Origin: MGBC124762 sp048201935
Lineage (GTDB): Bacteria; Bacillota; Clostridia; Oscillospirales; Oscillospiraceae
Assembly: GCA_048201935.1 (NCBI GenBank)
Contig: DBFBGR010000011.1
Span: 124,001-188,000, forward strand
Direction: 5' to 3'
DNA length: 64,000 nucleotides
Position numbers and translations under genes: made by a program. The notes below the pieces were generated by a model. The model saw nothing but the letters and a program-made list of their open reading frames with translations, was not told where the DNA came from and ran no database searches. This document shows positions 51,326 to 59,318 of this stretch, in pieces; position 1 is the stretch's first letter; every line of letters starts with the position of its first letter.

Positions 51326-52819
51326 ATGGAAAAGCTCAACTATAAGGTTTTGAAGGCCACGGGCTACCAGGGCTACATCCTGGAGAACGCCCCGGAGAAG
51401 GTGCTGCAGTTCGGCGAGGGCAATTTTTTGCGCGCCTTCGTCAACTATTGGTTCGATGTCTCTAACGAAAAGGCGGGCTGGAACGGCAAGTGCGTTCTGG
51501 TCCAGCCCATCGCCCCGGGCCTGGCCAAGCTCATCAATGAGCAGGAGGGCCTTTACACCCTCTACCTCCGGGGCCGGGAGAACGGCCAGAAGGTGGACCG
51601 CAAGCGGGTCATCTCCTCTGTTTCCCGCTGCCTGAACCCCTACGAGAAAGCCGACTTTGACGCCATGATGGACGTGGCGGTGTCCGACGACCTGGAGTAC
51701 GTGGTTTCCAACACCACCGAGGCAGGCATCGTCTACGACCCCGCCTGCCAGCTCGCCGACGAGCCCGCCTCCTCCTTCCCCGGCAAGCTGACCCAGGTGC
51801 TCTACAAGCGCTATCAGGCGGGCAAGTCCGGCCTTGTCATCCTCTCTTGCGAGCTCATCGACAACAACGGCAAGGAGCTCCTCAAGTGCGTCAACCAGTA
51901 CATCGACCAGTGGGGCCTGGAAGAGGGCTTCAAGGCGTATGTCAACAACGACTGCACCTTCTGCTCCACCCTGGTGGACCGCATCGTTCCCGGCCGCATC
52001 CGGGACGAGGCTGAGGTGGCCCGCCTGGACGCGGAGAACGGCTACACCGACCCCCTCACCGACGTGGGCGAGGTCTTTGGCGTGTGGAATATCGAAGGGC
52101 CCGCGTGGCTGGAAGAGAAGCTGCCCTTCAAGAAGGCCGGGGTCAACTGCCCCGTGGTGCCCGACGTGACTCCCTATAAGAAGCGCAAGGTCCGCATCCT
52201 CAACGGCGCCCACACCGGCTTCGTGCTGGGGGCCTACCTGGCGGGCTTTGACATCGTCCGCGACTGCATGGAGGACGACACCGTCCGGGGCTTCATGAAC
52301 AAGATGCTCCACGAGGAGGTCATCCCCACTCTGCCCCTGGACAAGAAGGACCTGGAGGACTTCGCCTCCGCCGTCCAGGACCGGTTCAACAACCCCTTCA
52401 TCAACCACCAGCTCATGGACATCTCCCTGAACTCCACCTCCAAGTGGCGCGCCCGGAATATGCCCTCCTTCCTGGAGTATGTGGAGAAGACGGGCAAGCT
52501 CCCCGCCTGCCTGAGCATGTCCTTCGCCGCCTACATCGCCTTCTTCTCCAATGACATCCAAGGGCGCACCGAGAAGAACCTGATCTGCAAGCGGCCCAAG
52601 GGCGACACCTACGCCTGCTCCGACGACGGCTGGGCGCTGGACTTCTACTTCGCCCACAAGGACGACAGCGTGGAGGACCTGGTCCACGCCGTCATGACCA
52701 ACGAGCAGATGTGGGGCCAGGATCTGACGAAGGTCCCCGGCTTTGAGGCCGCCACCGTGGCCAACCTGAAGCTCATCCGGGAGCAGGGCGCCAAGGCCGC
52801 CTACGCTTCTTGTCTGTAA
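51326..52819 (+). CDS. uxaB: Tagaturonate reductase (altronate oxidoreductase)
   Basis: A 497-residue cytoplasmic member of the long-chain mannitol dehydrogenase family that reduces D-tagaturonate to D-altronate with NADH. LQFGEGNFLRAFVNYWFD at the N-terminus is the family nucleotide-binding motif and VRILNGAHTGFVLGAYLAG the active-site region. UxaB is preferred to fructuronate reductase UxuB because uxaA follows directly. AAGGAG precedes the ATG. Confidence 0.93.
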   Translation: MEKLNYKVLKATGYQGYILENAPEKVLQFGEGNFLRAFVNYWFDVSNEKAGWNGKCVLVQPIAPGLAKLINEQEGLYTLYLRGRENGQKVDRKRVISSVSRCLNPYEKADFDAMMDVAVSDDLEYVVSNTTEAGIVYDPACQLADEPASSFPGKLTQVLYKRYQAGKSGLVILSCELIDNNGKELLKCVNQYIDQWGLEEGFKAYVNNDCTFCSTLVDRIVPGRIRDEAEVARLDAENGYTDPLTDVGEVFGVWNIEGPAWLEEKLPFKKAGVNCPVVPDVTPYKKRKVRILNGAHTGFVLGAYLAGFDIVRDCMEDDTVRGFMNKMLHEEVIPTLPLDKKDLEDFASAVQDRFNNPFINHQLMDISLNSTSKWRARNMPSFLEYVEKTGKLPACLSMSFAAYIAFFSNDIQGRTEKNLICKRPKGDTYACSDDGWALDFYFAHKDDSVEDLVHAVMTNEQMWGQDLTKVPGFEAATVANLKLIREQGAKAAYASCL

Positions 52820-52837
52820 GAAGCCCAAAGCCCACCT

Positions 52838-52890
52838 CCCGCTGAGCAGTGACACTGTAAAGCGGGAATACCCTCCGCTCTTTGAAGCGG
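52838..52890 (+). other. Two stem-loops between uxaB and uxaA
   Basis: CCCGCT (52838-52843) pairs with AGCGGG (52861-52866), enclosing CAGTG-A-CACTG; then CCGCT (52875-52879) pairs with AGCGG (52886-52890). No T-tract follows. The CCGCT and AGCGG arms of the two hairpins could also swap partners. A role in mRNA stability or translation of uxaA is possible. Confidence 0.5.
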
Positions 52891-52911
52891 TAGCAAGGGA
52901 GCGAGCAAAAA

Positions 52912-54384
52912 ATGCCCGATTTCATCAAGATTCACCCCAACGATAACGTAGCCGTGGCCTTGCGGCCCATCCCCGCGGGGACCAGCTTTGAGGGCGTTAC
53001 CGCCAACATGGACATCCCCCAGGGTCACAAAATGGCCCTGCGGGCCATTACCGAGGGCGAGAACGTCATCAAGTACGGCTTCGCCATCGGCCACGCCACC
53101 GAGGCCATCGCGGCGGGGGACTGGACCCACACCCACAATATGCGCACCAACCTGGAGGGAGAGATGGCGTACACCTACTCCCCCAAGGCGGTCCCCGTGG
53201 CCCCCGTTCCCCCCAAGACCTTCCAGGGCTACCGCCGCAAGGACGGCCGGGCGGCCACCCGCAACGAGATCTGGATCATCCCCACCGTGGGCTGCGTCAA
53301 CGACGTGGCTAAGGCCCTGGTCCGGGAGAATCAGGACCTGGTGACGGGCTCCATCGACGGCCTTTACACCTTCACCCACCCCTTTGGCTGCTCTCAGACC
53401 GGGGAGGACCACGCCCAGACCCGCAAGCTGCTGGCCGCTCTGACCCGCCACCCCAACGCGGGAGCGGTGCTGGTGCTGAGCCTGGGCTGCGAGAACCTGA
53501 CCCACGAGCAGTTTTTGGCCGAGCTTGGCGACTTCGACCCCGACCGGGTGAAGTTCCTCACCTGCCAGGACGTGGACGACGAGCTCACCGCCGCCCGGCC
53601 CATTTTGGAGGAGTGCGCCAAGTTCGCCGGGCAGTTCAAGCGCGAGACCATCCCCGCCACCGAGCTGGTCATCGGTATGAAGTGCGGCGGCTCCGACGGC
53701 CTCTCCGGCATCACCGCCAACCCCACCGTGGGCCGCTTCAGCGACCTGCTGGTGGCCATGGGCGGCTCCACAGTGCTCACCGAGGTCCCCGAGATGTTCG
53801 GCGCCGAGGGCTTCCTCATGGACCGCTGCGTCAACGAGACCGTCTTCCAAAAGGCCGTGAGCATGATCAACGGCTTTAAGAACTACTTCATCCGCCACGG
53901 CGAGGTGGTCTACGACAACCCCAGCCCCGGCAATAAGCAGGGCGGCATCACCACCCTGGAGGACAAGTCCTGCGGCTGCGTCCAAAAGGGCGGCTCCGCC
54001 CCCATCATGGACGTGATCGGCTATGGCGATCAAGTGACCACCAAGGGCCTCAACATGCTCTACGGCCCGGGCAACGACCTGGTCTCGGCCACCGCCCTCA
54101 CCGCCGCCGGGGCCCATGTGATCCTGTTCACCACCGGCCGGGGCACCCCCTTCGGCGCGCCGGCTCCCACCATGAAGCTTGCCACCAACACACCGCTGGC
54201 GACTAAGAAATCCACCTGGATCGACTTCAACGCCGGTGTGGTGGCCGACGGCAAGAAGACCCTGGACGAGGCCGCCCAGGACCTGATGGACCTGGTGCTG
54301 GAGGTCTGCTCGGGCAAGAAGACCCGGGCGGAGGAGAAGGGTTTTCGGGAAATTTCCATCTTCAAAGACGGCGTGGTGCTGTAA
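52912..54384 (+). CDS. uxaA: Altronate dehydratase
   Basis: A 490-residue iron-dependent enzyme that dehydrates D-altronate to 2-keto-3-deoxygluconate. An N-terminal SAF domain (about residues 1-95, NDNVAVALRPIPAG) is joined to the catalytic domain in one chain, the usual UxaA layout. Conserved segments are HPFGCSQTGEDHAQT, LSLGCENLTHEQF and IGMKCGGSDGLSGITANP. AAGGGAG lies ten bases before the ATG. With UxaB it forms the saturated branch of the pathway. Confidence 0.94.
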   Translation: MPDFIKIHPNDNVAVALRPIPAGTSFEGVTANMDIPQGHKMALRAITEGENVIKYGFAIGHATEAIAAGDWTHTHNMRTNLEGEMAYTYSPKAVPVAPVPPKTFQGYRRKDGRAATRNEIWIIPTVGCVNDVAKALVRENQDLVTGSIDGLYTFTHPFGCSQTGEDHAQTRKLLAALTRHPNAGAVLVLSLGCENLTHEQFLAELGDFDPDRVKFLTCQDVDDELTAARPILEECAKFAGQFKRETIPATELVIGMKCGGSDGLSGITANPTVGRFSDLLVAMGGSTVLTEVPEMFGAEGFLMDRCVNETVFQKAVSMINGFKNYFIRHGEVVYDNPSPGNKQGGITTLEDKSCGCVQKGGSAPIMDVIGYGDQVTTKGLNMLYGPGNDLVSATALTAAGAHVILFTTGRGTPFGAPAPTMKLATNTPLATKKSTWIDFNAGVVADGKKTLDEAAQDLMDLVLEVCSGKKTRAEEKGFREISIFKDGVVL

Positions 54385-54405
54385 CCAAAGAGAGGAGCCG
54401 AGGGT

Positions 54406-55812
54406 ATGGCGGTCGGCGTATCCAAAAAAGACGAGTCCTTTCGCCAATACGCCCTTACCGGCCCGGCGCTGAAGGTGCTGTTGGCGGTGTGTTTGCCCCT
54501 GGCCCTATACCAGGCCCTCCAGAGCATTTTCTCCATTTTGGACACCCTGATGGCCTCTCACATCAGCGCAAGCTCCGTGTCCGCCGTGGCGGTGCTCAAC
54601 CAGATCAAGTCCATGATCTCCGCCGTGGGCGGCGGGCTCTCCATGGGCGGGTGCATCAAAATTTCCGAGAGCTACGGCAAGGGCGACTATGAAGCCGTCC
54701 GCCGCCAGGTCTCCACCCTGTACGCCATCACCGTCAGCGTGGGCGTGGTGCTCATCGGGGTGCTCATCCCCTTCGCTCGGCCCTTCTTGGCGCTGCTGCA
54801 GACGCCACCAGAGCTCATCGACACCGGCATTGGCTATTTCCGTGTGGAAATTCTGACGCTGGTGGTTATCTTCTTCAACAATGTCTACATCGCCACCGAG
54901 AAGGCCCGGGGCCACTCCCGGAAGATCCTGATGCTGAACCTGGCCGTCATCCTTACCAAGCTGAGCCTGACCGCCCTCTTTGTCTACGTGCTGGACCAGG
55001 GCGTGATGATGATCGCCGTGGCCACCCTGTGCGGACAGCTCTTGCTGCTGGGCTACGCGGCGTGCACCATGCCCCTGGACGAGGGGGCCTTCCGCTTCGG
55101 CCTTCGCAACATCGAGTGGCGGCGGCGCACGGTCCTGCCCATGCTGGACCTCTCCTACCCCGTAGCGGCGGAGAAGATGCTCTTCCAGGCGGGGAAGGTG
55201 ACCATCAACTCCATGGCCGGGGCCTACGGCTCCCTCACCGCCGGCGCCCTGGGCATCTCCAACAACATCGGTGGGCTGACCACCGGCTGGCAGTCGGGGA
55301 TGCAGGACGGCGCGGCGCCGCTCATCAGTCAGAACCGGGGGGCGGGCAAGTACCGCCGGACCCTGAGGCTCTATGCCTGGCTGGTGGTGGTCAATGTGGC
55401 CATCGGCCTCATCGGCCTTGTGGTGGTGACCCAGACCCTGCCCTGGCTGGCCCAGGTCTTCGCCCAGTCCAAGAACCAGTTTGACCCGGTTTTCCAGCAG
55501 ATGATCATCGACATCCACAACTACGAAAAGCTGGGCTACATCACCCTGGGGCTCCACTCGGCCACGCTGGCGCTGCTGCTGGGCTACGGCTACACCAAGC
55601 TCACCCTGGTGCTCAACGTCTCCCGGGTGTTCATCTTCCGGGTGCCGGTGCTGTGGTATCTGCAGCACTACACCGCCATGGGCGCGGAGGCCGTAGGCGT
55701 GACCATGATGGTGTCCAACATCTCCGTGGGCGTGTGCGCGGTACTCTTCGCCATCCCCGTCATCGTCCATATTTTGAAGAAGGAACGGGAGAGGGCTCCC
55801 GAGACCCAGTAA
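54406..55812 (+). CDS. MATE-family transporter within the uronate operon
   Basis: A 468-residue membrane protein with about twelve spans in two halves. Its N-terminal part (SILDTLMASHISASSVSAVAVLNQI) and second half (INSMAGAYGSLTAGALGISNNIGG) fit the MATE fold, in which cation gradients drive export of organic compounds. It lies 21 bases behind uxaA and 52 before the aldolase, plainly in the operon. Typical MATE proteins export drugs, so a link with sugar-acid metabolism would be unusual; export of an acidic or toxic intermediate is one idea. Confidence 0.87.
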   Translation: MAVGVSKKDESFRQYALTGPALKVLLAVCLPLALYQALQSIFSILDTLMASHISASSVSAVAVLNQIKSMISAVGGGLSMGGCIKISESYGKGDYEAVRRQVSTLYAITVSVGVVLIGVLIPFARPFLALLQTPPELIDTGIGYFRVEILTLVVIFFNNVYIATEKARGHSRKILMLNLAVILTKLSLTALFVYVLDQGVMMIAVATLCGQLLLLGYAACTMPLDEGAFRFGLRNIEWRRRTVLPMLDLSYPVAAEKMLFQAGKVTINSMAGAYGSLTAGALGISNNIGGLTTGWQSGMQDGAAPLISQNRGAGKYRRTLRLYAWLVVVNVAIGLIGLVVVTQTLPWLAQVFAQSKNQFDPVFQQMIIDIHNYEKLGYITLGLHSATLALLLGYGYTKLTLVLNVSRVFIFRVPVLWYLQHYTAMGAEAVGVTMMVSNISVGVCAVLFAIPVIVHILKKERERAPETQ

Positions 55813-55864
55813 AAAGCGGCTGGAAATTGTGAAAAAAGCAATTTTTAATAGGAGGAAAAAGAGT

Positions 55865-56830
55865 ATGAACGACATTCTCAAGCGCATTTCCGACATCGGC
55901 ATCATCCCCGTCATCGCCTTCAACAGCGTGGACGAGGCGGTGCCCCTCTGTAAGGCTCTGGTGGCGGGCGGTCTGCCCGCGGCGGAGGTCACCTTCCGCA
56001 CCGCCTGCGCCGAGGACTGCATCAAGATCATCAACAAGGAAGTGCCCGAGATGCTGCTGGGCGCGGGCACCGTGCTCACCATCGAGCAGGCCGACAAGGC
56101 CATGGCCGCCGGGGCCTCCTTCATCGTGGCCCCCGGCTACGACCCCGCTGTGTGCCAGCACGTGCTGGACAAGGGCGGCGTGATGGTCCCCGGCACCTGC
56201 TCCGCCGGCGAGATGCAGCAGGCCATGAACCAGGGCTGCCAGGGCCTGAAGTTCTTCCCTGCCGAGGCCAACGGCGGCGTGGGCATGCTCAAGAACATCG
56301 GCGCGGCGCTGAAGTCCGCCCGCTGGATGTGCACCGGCGGCGTCAACGCCAAGAACGTCAACGACTACCTGGGTTATGACCAGATCGTGGCCGTGGGCGG
56401 CACCTGGATGTGCAAGGCCGACATGATCAAGGCGGGCAAGTGGGACGAGATCACCGCCATGTGCCAGGAGGCCGTGCGCACCATGCTGGGCTTCACCCTC
56501 AAGCACGTGGGCATCAACTGTGGTGACGCCGCCCAGGCCGCCAATGTGGCCAAGGCCATCGGCGCCATCTTCGGCTTCCCCTATAAGGAGGGCAATTCCT
56601 CCGACTTCGCCGGCACCGTCGTCGAGGCGTGCAAGGTCAAGAAGCCCGGCACCATGGGCCACATCGCCATCGGCACCAACGACGTGGACCGGGCCATCTA
56701 CCACCTGGGCCTCCAGGGCGTGAAGTTTATGGACTCCGACAAGGTCGTCGACCAGGCCACGGGCAAGACCAAGGCCGTGTACATCGAGGGCGAGTTCGGC
56801 GGCTTCGCCATCCATCTGGTCAAGAACTGA
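55865..56830 (+). CDS. KDPG/KHG aldolase fused to a VOC-like domain
   Basis: A 321-residue protein. Residues 1-205 are a class I 2-keto-3-deoxy-6-phosphogluconate/4-hydroxy-2-oxoglutarate aldolase: Glu41 in AEVTFRT, the Schiff-base Lys129 in LKFFPAE and TGGVNAKNVNDYL are typical of Eda. It should yield pyruvate and glyceraldehyde-3-phosphate. Residues about 213-321 are an extra domain resembling the vicinal-oxygen-chelate (glyoxalase) fold (LKHVGINCGDAAQAANVAKA, MGHIAIGTNDVDRAIYHL, YIEGEFGGFAIHLVKN). Standard Eda ends near 213. The start is ATG 55865, after AGGAGGAAA; an in-frame ATG at 55829 has no ribosome-binding site. Confidence 0.9.
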   Translation: MNDILKRISDIGIIPVIAFNSVDEAVPLCKALVAGGLPAAEVTFRTACAEDCIKIINKEVPEMLLGAGTVLTIEQADKAMAAGASFIVAPGYDPAVCQHVLDKGGVMVPGTCSAGEMQQAMNQGCQGLKFFPAEANGGVGMLKNIGAALKSARWMCTGGVNAKNVNDYLGYDQIVAVGGTWMCKADMIKAGKWDEITAMCQEAVRTMLGFTLKHVGINCGDAAQAANVAKAIGAIFGFPYKEGNSSDFAGTVVEACKVKKPGTMGHIAIGTNDVDRAIYHLGLQGVKFMDSDKVVDQATGKTKAVYIEGEFGGFAIHLVKN

Positions 56831-56867
56831 AAATAGTCTGAAAATACATATTTAGGAGGAAACCAAC

Positions 56868-57893
56868 ATGAAAGTCATTACCTTTGGCGAACTGATGATC
56901 CGTCTCCAGCCCTACAACTATGAGCGCTTTGTCCAGGCCGACCATCTGGAGTTCACCTTCGGCGGCGGCGAGGCCAACGTGTCGGTGTCCCTGGCCAACT
57001 ACGGCCTGGACGCCGCCTTCGTCACCAAGCTCCCCGCCCACGCTATTGGCCAGGCGGCGGTCAACTCTCTGCGCCGCTACGGCGTGGACACCTCCCTCAT
57101 CACCCGGGGCGGCGACCGCGTAGGCATCTACTTCAACGAGAAGGGCGCCTCCCAGCGCGGCAGCGTGTGCATCTACGACCGGGCCCACTCCGCCATCCAG
57201 GAGGCCACCAGCGCCGACTTCGACTGGAACAAGATCTTTGAGGGCGCCGACTGGTTCCACTTTACCGGCATCACCCCGGCCCTGGGCCCCAACGTCGTCG
57301 AGATCTGCAAGGAGGCCTGCAAGGCTGCCAAGGCCAAGGGCGTGAAGATCAGCTGCGACCTCAACTACCGGGGCAAGCTCTGGACCCGTGACCAGGCCCG
57401 GGCCGCCATGACCGACCTCTGCCAGTACGTGGACGTGTGCATCTCCAACGAGGAGGACGCCAAGGACGTGTTCGGCATCGAGGCCGAGGCCACCGATATC
57501 TACGGCGGCTCCCTCAACCACGAGGGCTACAAGTCCGTGGCCAAGCAGTTGGCCGACAAGTTCGGCTTTGAGAAGGTGGCCATCACCCTGCGCGAGAGCC
57601 ACAGCGCCTTCGACAACGGCTGGTCCGCCATGCTCTACGACGTGGCCTCCAACGAGTACTGCTTCTCCAAGAAGTACGACCTGCACATCATCGACCGCGT
57701 GGGCGGCGGCGACAGCTTCGGCGGCGGGCTCATCTACTCCCTGCTCACCGGCAAGTCCACTCAGGACGCGGTGGAGTTCGCCGTGGCGGCCTCCGCGCTG
57801 AAGCACTCCATCGAGGGCGACTACAACATGGTCACCGTGGCCGAGGTGGAGAAGCTGGCCGGCGGCGACGGAAGCGGCCGTATCCAGCGCTAA
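56868..57893 (+). CDS. kdgK: 2-keto-3-deoxygluconate kinase
   Basis: A 341-residue PfkB-family kinase that phosphorylates 2-keto-3-deoxygluconate, the point where both uronate branches meet. The N-terminal GGGEANVSVSLANYGL and the C-terminal signature DRVGGGDSFGGG with the catalytic aspartate are clear. AGGAGG precedes the ATG. It is the last gene of the operon. A copy of the 137-nt repeat starts six bases after its stop, and the terminator comes only after that repeat, so the repeat should be part of the mRNA tail. Confidence 0.93.
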   Translation: MKVITFGELMIRLQPYNYERFVQADHLEFTFGGGEANVSVSLANYGLDAAFVTKLPAHAIGQAAVNSLRRYGVDTSLITRGGDRVGIYFNEKGASQRGSVCIYDRAHSAIQEATSADFDWNKIFEGADWFHFTGITPALGPNVVEICKEACKAAKAKGVKISCDLNYRGKLWTRDQARAAMTDLCQYVDVCISNEEDAKDVFGIEAEATDIYGGSLNHEGYKSVAKQLADKFGFEKVAITLRESHSAFDNGWSAMLYDVASNEYCFSKKYDLHIIDRVGGGDSFGGGLIYSLLTGKSTQDAVEFAVAASALKHSIEGDYNMVTVAEVEKLAGGDGSGRIQR

Positions 57894-57898
57894 GAAGC

Positions 57899-58035
57899 GC
57901 GAGGGTAGGCGCGCCGGGGGCGATGGAGCGGCGACAGGCCAAAAACAGGCGAACGCGGTCAGCGTGAGCGGCATTTTGGCCGCGCAGCCGCGAAGCGACC
58001 CCGACCAGCGCGCCCAACCCGAGCGTGACAGCCCT
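57899..58035 (+). repeat. 137-nt structured repeat element, copy 2
   Basis: It aligns gap-free with 34144-34280. Pairing here: GGGT (57903) with ACCC (58017), GGCGCGC (57908) with GCGCGCC (58008), CGGGGGCG (57915) with CGACCCCG (57996, one mismatch), inner GGCCAAAA with TTTTGGCC, and a tip ACGC with GCGT where copy 1 has AAGG with CCTT. Most differences between the copies keep pairing. Confidence 0.8.
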
Positions 58036-58046
58036 GCAAAACGTCA

Positions 58047-58086
58047 AAAAAAGAGACACGGCCCCGGGCCGTGTCTCTTTTTTTGC
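58047..58086. terminator. Bidirectional terminator between kdgK and the XRE gene
   Basis: AAAAGAGACACGGCC (58049-58063) pairs with GGCCGTGTCTCTTTT (58067-58081); A-run and T-run flanks serve both strands. Confidence 0.93.
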
Positions 58087-58090
58087 TCTC

Positions 58091-58990
58091 TTATTTTTTC
58101 CGGACCACGTTCAAAATGCCGCACAGGATGCCGCCCACGGGGAAGACCACCCAGCCCGGGTGCCACAGGTCCCACACGAAGCCCAGCAGCAGGTAGAGGA
58201 TGGTGGCCGACATCATGATGACCGCCGCCCAGGGGTCGTCGGGCCGGTCAGGGCACTTTTTGCCCGGCTCGCCCTCCATCTTCGCCATCTGGATGCCTAA
58301 GTAGACGAAGGTCCACACGCACGCGGCCAGGAGCACCATAAAGAGGGCCACCGCCCGGGCCCGGGCGGCCTCGTTCTCCCCGGCCCGCCAGCCCAGCAGC
58401 ATCAGAAGCGTCACGTTGAGCAGCACGCCCACCACCGCCAGAGTGATGCCCAGGCGGAATTTGCGGCGAAAGGCGTCTTGCTCCTGGTCGGTCCACAGCA
58501 TGGGCACGTCGGGGTGGGCCTTGAGGAAGTCGCCGTGGCTGATGCCGCCCCACACAAAGAGGGCCACCGCCACCGCCAAAAAGAGGAAGAGGGGCAGGAC
58601 CACCAGCGGGTCGTCCTCAGCCACTCGGGTGGAGGTAAGCAGCAGCGCGGCCACGCCGGTGAGCACCAACGCCACGCCAGAGGCCATCATGGTGGAAAAG
58701 CGGTCCATGTGCCGGCCCCAGGCGGCAAAGACCGCCCGGTCCTGGGCGGGTTCCGTGCTCTGGCTCTCAGGGACGGGCAGGTTTTCGACCAGCTCTTGGC
58801 GCATGAGCTGGTCCAACGAGCAGCCCAGCAGCTCGGCCAGCTCCACCAGCGTGGCCGCCTCGGGCATGGCCTGGCCCGACTCCCACTTGCTCACCGCCTG
58901 ACGGCTCACCCCCAGTGCCTCGGCCAGGGATTCCTGGGTATACCCAGCCTCTTTTCGCAGCCGGGCCAGATTTTCCGGAAAATGATTCAT
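58091..58990 (-). CDS. XRE-type HTH regulator with membrane domain
   Basis: A 299-residue protein. Residues 1-65 are a Cro/cI-type helix-turn-helix (LARLRKEAGYTQESLAEALG, SRQAVSKWESG). After a linker come about four to five membrane spans (MMASGVALVLTGVAALLL, LPLFLFLAVAVALFVWGG, ITLAVVGVLLNVTLLMLLG, ALFMVLLAACVWTFVYLGI and a C-terminal pair). Such membrane-tethered regulators are common in Clostridia, with mostly unknown signals. AAGGAGG precedes the ATG. It is not part of the pectin operon and faces it across the terminator. Confidence 0.85.
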   Translation of the reverse strand: MNHFPENLARLRKEAGYTQESLAEALGVSRQAVSKWESGQAMPEAATLVELAELLGCSLDQLMRQELVENLPVPESQSTEPAQDRAVFAAWGRHMDRFSTMMASGVALVLTGVAALLLTSTRVAEDDPLVVLPLFLFLAVAVALFVWGGISHGDFLKAHPDVPMLWTDQEQDAFRRKFRLGITLAVVGVLLNVTLLMLLGWRAGENEAARARAVALFMVLLAACVWTFVYLGIQMAKMEGEPGKKCPDRPDDPWAAVIMMSATILYLLLGFVWDLWHPGWVVFPVGGILCGILNVVRKK

Positions 58991-59164
58991 GTCATAGACC
59001 TCCTTGTTGTGGATGCCCTTATTCTAAGGTAGCCCGAGCCAAAAGACCACCAACCCAGCGTATCAATGGGAAAAAATTTCCGCAACCCTAGGTTGCCAAG
59101 CCCGCAATGGCGGGGAAAACGGCGGCTTTTTGAGCGGCGGGGGACGCCTTTTTTGAATTGGGGC

Positions 59165-59193
59165 TTGACAGGTCGGGGGAAACGCTGTATAAT
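59165..59193 (+). promoter_or_regulatory. Consensus promoter of tRNA-Gly
   Basis: Perfect TTGACA (59165-59170), a 17-bp spacer and perfect TATAAT (59188-59193), 12 bases before the tRNA. The 170 bases upstream contain only small palindromes. Confidence 0.93.
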
Positions 59194-59205
59194 ACCACCG
59201 TTGTC

Positions 59206-59281
59206 GCGGGTGTAGCTCATCTGGTAGAGCGCCACCTTGCCAAGGTGGAGGTAGCGAGTTCGAGCCTCGTCACCCGCTCCA
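59206..59281 (+). tRNA. tRNA-Gly (GCC)
   Basis: A complete cloverleaf: acceptor arms GCGGGTG (59206-59212) and CACCCGC (59271-59277), D-loop with TGTAGCTCA, anticodon stem CCACC/GGTGG around loop TTGCCAA with anticodon GCC at 59239-59241, and T-loop GTTCGAGCC. CCA is encoded at 59279-59281. Confidence 0.97.
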
Positions 59282-59285
59282 AAAA

Positions 59286-59318
59286 ACAGACACGTCTGTG
59301 GACGTGTCTGTTTTATTT
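59286..59318. terminator. Bidirectional terminator between tRNA-Gly and mnmA
   Basis: ACAGACACGTC (59286-59296) pairs with GACGTGTCTGT (59301-59311), with A-rich and T-rich flanks. The mnmA stop lies inside its T-tract. Confidence 0.88.

Noticed and set aside
56820..57974. Minus-strand frame covering kdgK and part of the 137-nt repeat
   Set aside because: It shares a short peptide with a minus frame at 34.2 kb only because both cross the repeat element; codon use and content indicate a shadow.
59041..59160. Small palindromes (GCAACC-CTA-GGTTGC, CCCGC-AATG-GCGGG) upstream of the tRNA promoter
   Set aside because: Short and without T-tract or link to a gene; I could not separate them from chance in GC-rich DNA.
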